47,490 nucleotides of DNA, taken from assembly GCA_964547995.1 (NCBI GenBank), contig CAZJRB010000053.1:1-47490 (forward strand), given 5' to 3'. The position numbers and the translations under genes are program-made. Below are positions 41,976 through 47,490 of this stretch, piece after piece. This DNA comes from CAZJRB01 sp964547995 (GTDB lineage: Bacteria; Planctomycetota; Planctomycetia; Pirellulales; Thermoguttaceae). The notes beneath the pieces were generated by a model. The model was not told the origin of the DNA. It was given only the letters and a program-made list of their open reading frames with translations, and searched no databases. Numbering within the stretch: the stretch's first letter is position 1; each line of letters opens with the position of its first letter.

Positions 41976-43649
41976 CTACTCTCTGGGCCCGTAGTGCGGC
42001 ATCGGCGAGCCGAGTTCGTAGGCCCCGAGGTCCGGGGCCTTGCCGGCGAAGTTGTCGTTGATGTTCGGCAGCACAACGCCGGCATCGATGGCACGGTTGC
42101 GATGGCTTAGCCGCAGGTCGTTCGTCTTGGGCGGGAATTGCGTCTTGATGTCACCGGGGGCTTGAACGCCCGATTGAAACAGCCCGCGGGGATCGACGCG
42201 AATGACGTGGCGATAGACCGGGGCTTTTTGCCGTACTGCCTCGATGCTGTCGTAGCGAACCTTGTTCCACTTGAGAAACTTCGTCCATTGGCCGCCGAAT
42301 CCGTCGTAGTTGAAATCGCAGTCTCGCATCTTCGCCGTCGTTTCGTAGGCGTAGTTGCCCGCGGTGCCGATGAACAGGTTGTTTCGCGACACGCAGTTGG
42401 TAACCGTTTCGTGCGTCGAAAGGACCAACGGCATGCCCGTGCGGACCGACGTGTTGTGGAACAGCAGCACGCCGGACGTGTTGTTGTGCAGCTTGAACGT
42501 CGCGTGGCCGACGTTGTACATGGCGTTGCGAAAGATGTAGACGGGTCCGCCTTGTGCCGGCTGGGCCGAGATCGCCTGGAAAACGTTCGTCAGCCGGTTG
42601 TCGAAGCAACGCGTGTTGTGCTCGCTGTAGTCCATCTCGATGCCGTCGTCGGTACACTCGGAGATATCGTTGCCGTAGAAGTCGATCGCCGCGCAGGGAT
42701 AGACCGAGAAGGTGTCGATTGCGTCGGCGAAGTTGCTGATGCGGTTGTAGCAGACGACGTGCCCGGTGCCGGCGATCTGCACGCCGCGGCGGCTCTCGAT
42801 GCCCTCGGTCCTCGGCCATCGCGAGCGACCGGTCATCACGTTGTCGGCGATGTAGATGCGTTGCTGCCGGTCGCCGTTTCGCTGGGCAACAAACCCGTAG
42901 TCGACGTCGCGGATCGTGCAGCGGCGCACCGTGATTCGCGCCCCTTCGTTGACGGCGATTCCATATTTGGCGTTCTGGAGCGCCAGGTTCTCGAAGAAGA
43001 CGTCGTGCAACCCCGAGGCGGAAATGACGTTGCTGCTGCCTTGCCCGTCGAGGATCGTCTTTCCGCCGGGCGAGCCGACGATGGCGATGGGCCGCTCGGA
43101 GGTGCCGGACTTTGGGGCGAACGTTCCGCGATACACCCCGGGTGCAAGCCGCAAGGTGTCGTCGGGTTTCGATTGCCCGAGCGCCGCCGCGAGCCCGCCG
43201 GGGCGCACGTCGACGGTCCGCCCGCCGGGCGGCATTTTCGGCTCGGCCCAGGTTTTCATCTGCAAGATCCTCTCGGCCCCGACGCCGTCGGGATCACTCA
43301 ACACGAGTTTCACCTCGTATTCGGTGTCTTCCTCGAGATCGAACACCGACCCGGCAAACAGGGTCTCTCCAGCCGGAGGTCGAACGGCCTTTCGCATCCC
43401 GCTGCTGTCCACGCGGAACAGATTCAACCCGCGCCGCCACTTGGCCTCGCCAACCTTGCGATACCCGACCAGCACTTGGGCATTTTGGTTATCATCCCCG
43501 GCGACAAACCACCGCACGCCGAGACATTTCAGCGTCGGAGATTCCTCGACCACCTTGCCGGCCTTGGCCGCATTGCCGGCCGCTGCACTGTTTGCCGCAA
43601 CGGCAACAGCCCCACAGAACCACACCAGGGTAAATCGCATTTGACACAT
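41976..43649 (-). CDS. Exported right-handed beta-helix protein
   Basis: A 557-residue protein with a signal peptide (FTLVWFCGAVAVAANSAAA). An N-terminal beta domain of about 120 residues, perhaps fibronectin-III-like (TLFAGSVFDLEEDTEYEVKL), is followed by a parallel beta-helix: VDVRPGGLAAALGQSKPDDT, APGVYRGTFAPKSG, then rungs such as ITVRRCTIRDVDYGFVAQ and AAIDFYGNDISECTDDGIEM. The fold is used by pectate-lyase-like and carbohydrate-binding proteins; no catalytic set is certain. The ATG at 43649 has AAGGAG 7 bases upstream. It is convergent with nagA, 16 bases apart, and may act on polysaccharides outside the cell. Confidence 0.85.
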   Translation of the reverse strand: MCQMRFTLVWFCGAVAVAANSAAAGNAAKAGKVVEESPTLKCLGVRWFVAGDDNQNAQVLVGYRKVGEAKWRRGLNLFRVDSSGMRKAVRPPAGETLFAGSVFDLEEDTEYEVKLVLSDPDGVGAERILQMKTWAEPKMPPGGRTVDVRPGGLAAALGQSKPDDTLRLAPGVYRGTFAPKSGTSERPIAIVGSPGGKTILDGQGSSNVISASGLHDVFFENLALQNAKYGIAVNEGARITVRRCTIRDVDYGFVAQRNGDRQQRIYIADNVMTGRSRWPRTEGIESRRGVQIAGTGHVVCYNRISNFADAIDTFSVYPCAAIDFYGNDISECTDDGIEMDYSEHNTRCFDNRLTNVFQAISAQPAQGGPVYIFRNAMYNVGHATFKLHNNTSGVLLFHNTSVRTGMPLVLSTHETVTNCVSRNNLFIGTAGNYAYETTAKMRDCDFNYDGFGGQWTKFLKWNKVRYDSIEAVRQKAPVYRHVIRVDPRGLFQSGVQAPGDIKTQFPPKTNDLRLSHRNRAIDAGVVLPNINDNFAGKAPDLGAYELGSPMPHYGPRE

Positions 43650-43726
43650 CGTTTCGCTCCTTTGGAAAGTCTCAGGCGAAGATGACCGAGCCGATCGAAG
43701 TCCGGCTTCTCCTTTGACGATATATA

Positions 43727-44773
43727 CTACGAGTTGGGGATTTCTTTTCGGGCAACCAGGAACAGATTGACTCCCAGCCGTTCGGAGCCGATCTGGAAAC
43801 GATCTTCCCGCATCCCTGCTTCCACGGCAAGCCGGTGGAGCTGTTCGGCCGTGCGGTAGAGCAAGTACCAGTTGCCGATCCATTCCATATACGCCCGGGT
43901 GGGATTGTGGGGGGCGAAATTGCCGACCAGCAACAGGCCGCCCGCACGAAGTTGTTGCCGGAAGTGTCTCAACATGGCAATCGCCGGGGCGTCTTCGAGA
44001 TAGTCGAAAAGCCCGGGGCAGACGAGGAAATCGGCGTCCGCGAACGTCGCATCGCGAGCCGCCGTCTGCGGCAGCCGGAACAGGTTCGTGCGGACACACT
44101 CGAACGAGCCGTCCGGCAAGAGCAACGCCAGCTTCGCCCGGGCGAATTCGAGCGCCTTCGGATCGATTTCGAGCAACGTGACCCGCAATCGCCCGCGGTG
44201 CTCTCCGGGCAGCAGAGAAACCGCATCACACACGTCGATCGCCGGCCCCGATCCGACGCTGACGACACGATACGTCTCCCCGTCGTGTTTCAAGCAGTGG
44301 GCAACCATCGCCGCGGTTGTCTGTTGCGTCCGCGCCCGAACTGCTTGTGGGGCTGCCAGACTCAGGAAGTAGTGATCGAAGGCCCGTCCCAGCGGATCGG
44401 GGCAACTCGTCTGTCCGCAAATCCGCGCGAGCATCTCGAAATCGCCGGCATAGCCGAGTGGTTTGAAGCGGGCGCGATGCTGGAGCCATCCCGCTTCCAG
44501 AACCGGTCCGGCGATGCGCCACAGCTCGTTGGACGGCACGCGGTTTGCCTCGCCCCAGCAACTGGTAGCGGCGAGTCGTTCAAGGCATTCGTCGAGCGCC
44601 GCGGCCACCAGCACGTCGGCCAGCCCGGGGTCCGACCACTTGTCGGTAAGCGTTTCGGCCCGGCGAAGATCCTCGACAAGCTGCCGGGCCGCCGCGCGGA
44701 CAATGGGCGTTAGCTTGTCCGGCGGCACGTCCCGGCCGGTTGATTTGTCATGCCATGCGGGGCCGAACGACAC
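43727..44773 (-). CDS. Class I SAM-dependent methyltransferase
   Basis: A 348-residue protein. A helical N-terminal part of about 160 residues ends in RFKPLGYAGDFEMLARI, then the Rossmann SAM domain with VVSVGSGPAIDV, VTLLEIDPKALEFAR, and DFLVCPGLFDYLED. The N-terminal LGYAGDFEM motif resembles proteins annotated as 3-hydroxypalmitate methyl ester (PhcB-like) synthesis enzymes; the name is uncertain and the substrate unknown. The GTG start at 44773 has GGAG 7 bases upstream and no in-frame ATG lies nearby. No membrane segment or signal. Confidence 0.8.
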   Translation of the reverse strand: MSFGPAWHDKSTGRDVPPDKLTPIVRAAARQLVEDLRRAETLTDKWSDPGLADVLVAAALDECLERLAATSCWGEANRVPSNELWRIAGPVLEAGWLQHRARFKPLGYAGDFEMLARICGQTSCPDPLGRAFDHYFLSLAAPQAVRARTQQTTAAMVAHCLKHDGETYRVVSVGSGPAIDVCDAVSLLPGEHRGRLRVTLLEIDPKALEFARAKLALLLPDGSFECVRTNLFRLPQTAARDATFADADFLVCPGLFDYLEDAPAIAMLRHFRQQLRAGGLLLVGNFAPHNPTRAYMEWIGNWYLLYRTAEQLHRLAVEAGMREDRFQIGSERLGVNLFLVARKEIPNS

Positions 44774-44821
44774 GGCGTTTCTCCATAGGTACGATTGTCG
44801 GTCGGTCAGTTTCCTATAAAG

Positions 44822-44840
44822 CCGCGACCGGTGGTCGCGG
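44822..44840. repeat. Short GC palindrome
   Basis: CCGCGACC (44822-44829) and GGTCGCGG (44833-44840) with a GGT loop, in the gap between two minus-strand genes. No T-run. It could be a stability hairpin or a dispersed repeat. Confidence 0.6.
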
Positions 44841-44881
44841 AAACCCCGGGGAAACGTGGGGTGTGTCTGCCACTTCTCTTG

Positions 44882-46612
44882 CTATTTGCTTTCCACGGCG
44901 ATCTTGGCCCAGTAGCCGGCCTCCCACGACCACTCGTCGGGTGCGTTGACCAGTTCGAGCGAGATGGTCTTGCCGGCGTATGGGGATAGATCGACGGTCA
45001 GTTCCGCCCAGCCCTTCTCGGCACTTCCCGGGCCGATTTCCTGCTTGAGCAGCTCTTTGCCGTCGGCCTTGACCACCAAGAGCCAATCGCCTTCCGGATA
45101 GTGGCCGACGACGAGCCGCAGGTTTGTCTTCTTGCCGGCGGGGATTTCGATTTTGCGACTGAGGGTGCAGGCGGTGTTGCGATTCTTGGGATGGGACACG
45201 AAGACGTTTTTCTTGCCGCCGAAACTGGCCCGCAGCCCCGGGTCCATTTCGGGGCCGCAGTTGGCGATCTTCCAGCCGGGCGCCACCTTTTCGAGTTGCT
45301 GTTGCAGCCGCTTTGGCGACGAGCCGCCCGCGATCTGTTCCATCTCGGCTTCGGTAAATCGGCTTTCGGCCGCCGGGCCCGCTTCCCAGCACTGCTCGAG
45401 CTTGCTCGGTTTCGGCTTGACGACGGGGATCACGAACACCTCCTTGCCGTCGGCGTCCTTTTCGATCCGCCCGCCGTCGGCAACGACCGCCTGGCGAGCA
45501 AGCTTCTCGCACACCTCGACCAGCCCCGGGAAATTGTACGCGGTATGGCTGAAGACTCCCTCGTCGTTCAACTCGGAAACAAACCTCTCCGGCAGCTTCG
45601 ACCGGCCGATCGTCGTGAACAAAACCCCCCCGGCGTTGGAGGGGTTGCAGTCGGAGTCTTGCCCACAACGGGTCGAGATGATGATCGTTTTGTCCGGGTC
45701 GCTCTTGCCGTACAACAGGCCCATAATGATGTAGGCCCCGTTGATCTTTGCGTCGATGTTGAAATCGCCCTTGCTGCACGAGAACCGTCGGTACTCGGGT
45801 TTCTTCTGGTATTTGTCGTCGATCAACTGCCACGTCTTCTGCCAGTCATCCGGGTTTTCGCGGTGCCATCGCAGCACATCGCGGATTGCCTCGGCGTACT
45901 GGCTCTTTTCGGGGATGCACTTCAGCCCGGCCTCGATGATCGCGACCGGGTCGTCGTTGAAGAATGCTTCGGCGTACATTCCACCGACGAACTGTCCGCC
46001 GTAGAGCCCGTCGCCGTAGTTCATCAGCCGCCCGAATACTTCGCCGAGGCGAATGACGGCGTTCGGCATACCCGGGGCGATCAGCCCTGAAAAATCGGCC
46101 TCGATCTGGTAGTCGATGTCGTCGGCGTGCTTGTTGAACTCGGGGTGTCCCGAGTCGGGCGGCGCGATGCCTTTGCGGAGGTTGTCGCGACCGGCACGGT
46201 TCGCGTGCCAAAGCGAATAGCGGCTGTTGGCGAAATCGATGCCTGCCTGGCGGATCGGGGCGTCGAGCCCGTGCAACTCCAGCGTCCGCAGGAAGGTCAT
46301 CTCCACGTAGATGTCGTCCTGGCGAAACTGGTTGACCATGCCCGGTTTCCACTTGGGCATTTTGTCTTCGGGGATGATCTTGCCCTTCCAGCGGAATTCG
46401 GTCGGCGCACCCCAGCCGACGCCGACCATCTGACCTATCCATCCGGCGGCCATCTTGTCGCGATACTCGGCGACCGGCAACCGGCGGAACTCGGCGGCGG
46501 AGACGCCCCGCGACGTGAAACATATTGCCGACAGAACGAACGGAACAACAAACACAACAAGCACGGGCAATCTTGGCGAAAACAGGCGGCGATCAACCAT
46601 TGTGCGTCGCAT
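44882..46612 (-). CDS. Exported ADP-ribosylglycohydrolase-fold protein with C-terminal beta-sandwich
   Basis: A 576-residue protein with a signal sequence (LPVLVVFVVPFVLSAICF). Residues about 50-400 follow the ADP-ribosylglycohydrolase (ADPRH/DraG) fold: AAGWIGQMVGVGWGAPTEF, QDDIYVEMTF, a middle DDIDYQIEAD, and the late metal-site motif TRCGQDSDCNPSNAGG. In the first motif the usual Asp is Val, and the usual DDT is DDI, so the metal site is altered. The last ~110 residues form a beta domain (IEIPAGKKTNLRLVVG, GWAELTVDLSPYAGKTISLE), like a carbohydrate-binding module. An exported member of this family is unlikely to act on cytoplasmic ADP-ribose. The ATG at 46612 has GGAGG 8 bases upstream. 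Confidence 0.83.
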   Translation of the reverse strand: MRRTMVDRRLFSPRLPVLVVFVVPFVLSAICFTSRGVSAAEFRRLPVAEYRDKMAAGWIGQMVGVGWGAPTEFRWKGKIIPEDKMPKWKPGMVNQFRQDDIYVEMTFLRTLELHGLDAPIRQAGIDFANSRYSLWHANRAGRDNLRKGIAPPDSGHPEFNKHADDIDYQIEADFSGLIAPGMPNAVIRLGEVFGRLMNYGDGLYGGQFVGGMYAEAFFNDDPVAIIEAGLKCIPEKSQYAEAIRDVLRWHRENPDDWQKTWQLIDDKYQKKPEYRRFSCSKGDFNIDAKINGAYIIMGLLYGKSDPDKTIIISTRCGQDSDCNPSNAGGVLFTTIGRSKLPERFVSELNDEGVFSHTAYNFPGLVEVCEKLARQAVVADGGRIEKDADGKEVFVIPVVKPKPSKLEQCWEAGPAAESRFTEAEMEQIAGGSSPKRLQQQLEKVAPGWKIANCGPEMDPGLRASFGGKKNVFVSHPKNRNTACTLSRKIEIPAGKKTNLRLVVGHYPEGDWLLVVKADGKELLKQEIGPGSAEKGWAELTVDLSPYAGKTISLELVNAPDEWSWEAGYWAKIAVESK

Positions 46613-46679
46613 GGCGTAGTCCTCCGGGTTCGAGATGGGGTGCTATCCACGAAACAGAAGCTTTGCGATGGTGCCCGCC

Positions 46680-46708
46680 ATTTTGGACCATGGGCAAACG
46701 GCTGTCAA
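46680..46708 (-). promoter_or_regulatory. Possible promoter of the ADP-ribosylglycohydrolase-like gene
   Basis: On the minus strand TTGACA (46708-46703), 17 bases, CAAAAT (46685-46680; four of six). The leader would be about 60 bases. Confidence 0.4.
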
Positions 46709-46801
46709 GGAGCGGGCCAAATGCCCCGGTTGCCCGTTCCCCCGCGACCGGCTAGACTATGGGGCGGCCGATAAATAACTTGCCGGATTCAGGAATAAAG
46801 G

Positions 46802-46862
46802 AGGGGGCACCTGCCCCCGGCCCATAACCGAACGAGCCAAGTGCCGGGGGCGGGTGCCCCCT
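46802..46862. repeat. 61-bp palindromic element before the oxidoreductase gene
   Basis: AGGGGGCACCTGCCCCCGGC (46802-46821) and GCCGGGGGCGGGTGCCCCCT (46843-46862) are inverted repeats with 19 of 20 matches. The 21-base centre is non-coding. It lies in the 337-bp gap between divergent genes (46613-46949), in which I see no gene. Confidence 0.8.
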
Positions 46863-46949
46863 GCTTTCAATCCAAATCGGAAAGTTATTTTTCGGTCGCC
46901 CCTAGGGACTTTCCTGCCATCCTCAAACAACCACCAACACCGAAGAACC

Positions 46950-47490
46950 ATGGAAAAGAAGACCATTCGCACGGGCATCGTCGGGTCGGGCTTCTCGGCC
47001 ACCTTTCACTACGAGGCACTCCGCAAGGTCTACAGCACCAACGTCGAGGTCGTGGGGGTCCATTCCCTCGATGTCGACGGGGGCAAGGCGTATGCCGAGA
47101 AGCGGGGGATTTGCTTCTTCGACACGCTGGACGCCATGCTCGACGAGGTCGACGCGATCCACGTCTGTGTGCCGCCGATGGCACACGAGCCGGTCTCGGC
47201 CGCCGGGCTAAAGCGCGACAAGTTCGTCATCTGCGAAAAGCCGCTGACCGGCTATTTCGGCGACGGGACGGATGAATTCCACTGGGACCGGTTCGACAAG
47301 CAGATCGCCCTGGACGCCGCGCTCGAAAGTGTCGAGCGGCTGATGGCGGCCGAATCGGCCAGCCGGGGGCGGTTGCTTTACGCCGAGAACTGGGTCTACG
47401 CCCCGTCGATTCAAAAGGAGCGCGAGATCCTCGAAAAGACGGGCGGGCAGATCCTCTGGATCCACGGCGAGGAGGCCCACAGCGGCTCGC
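46950..47490 (+). CDS. Gfo/Idh/MocA-family oxidoreductase, cut by the window end
   Basis: The first 180 residues are present with no stop before 47490. A Rossmann start IRTGIVGSGFSATFHYEAL binds NAD(P); the family EKP motif is at 96-98 (VICEKPLTGYF). HVCVPPMAHEPVSAAGL precedes it. The segment AENWVYAPS follows in the typical place for the substrate domain. Members oxidise or reduce sugars and related polyols; the substrate cannot be set from this part. The ribosome site is weak (GAAGAA). Gfo/Idh genes are numerous in planctomycetes. Confidence 0.9.
   Translation, partial: MEKKTIRTGIVGSGFSATFHYEALRKVYSTNVEVVGVHSLDVDGGKAYAEKRGICFFDTLDAMLDEVDAIHVCVPPMAHEPVSAAGLKRDKFVICEKPLTGYFGDGTDEFHWDRFDKQIALDAALESVERLMAAESASRGRLLYAENWVYAPSIQKEREILEKTGGQILWIHGEEAHSGS

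Noticed and set aside
44814..45833. A 339-codon minus-strand frame inside the ADP-ribosylglycohydrolase-like gene.
   Set aside because: Shadow frame, Arg/Gly-rich, overlapping a gene with clear family motifs in another frame.

Overview
The window looks like a chromosomal piece of a planctomycete, probably order Pirellulales. The support is a DUF1559 protein, a long PilM with a secretin of unusual architecture, a TPR/ExbB/ExbD/alpha-toroid operon, two adjacent TatA-like genes and many intergenic palindromic elements. Coding regions are GC-rich (42 of 60 bases in a counted ispG stretch). No phage, transposase or CRISPR array was seen. This is a family-level judgement, not a database match.

Layout. 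1-3.2 kb: tRNA-Leu(CAA) and a minus-strand GH38-like glycosidase. 3.4-13.6 kb: a plus-strand type IV pilus / type II secretion-like alignment complex (PilM-PilN fusion, two single-pass membrane proteins, a 1285-residue secretin), with a good promoter in front and a clear terminator behind. 14.1-14.9 kb: tRNA-Val(CAC) and two TatA/B-like proteins. 15.0-21.7 kb: a minus-strand operon, TPR protein > ExbB > ExbD > a TonB-like membrane protein with an alpha/alpha-toroid in place of the TonB C-terminal domain. 22.0-26.4 kb: four minus-strand envelope genes (lipoprotein, BON protein, small membrane protein, a redox-inactive thioredoxin-fold protein). 26.6-30.4 kb: tRNA-Ile(GAT) with a consensus promoter, a DUF1559 protein and two RNA methyltransferases. 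30.4-32.7 kb: YchF-like GTPase, Xer recombinase and a conserved small protein. 33.1-33.5 kb: an AT-richer DUF4160/DUF2442 pair. 33.6-38.5 kb: ispG, an orphan ABC substrate-binding protein and a two-component system. 38.6-47.5 kb: VWA protein, nagB-nagA, beta-helix protein, methyltransferase, a secreted ADP-ribosylglycohydrolase homologue and a truncated Gfo/Idh/MocA oxidoreductase.

Functional themes: envelope machinery (pilus-like complex, Tat, proton-driven ExbBD) fills the left half; isoprenoid synthesis, RNA modification, amino-sugar catabolism and secreted proteins fill the right half. The most unusual points are (i) the PilM-PilN fusion and a short motif shared between the last accessory protein and the secretin, (ii) a TonB-like transducer carrying an alpha-toroid, (iii) three genes whose stop codons lie in or beside purine-rich tandem repeats with a 7- or 14-base period, and (iv) a series of different palindromic elements in the gaps of the right half.
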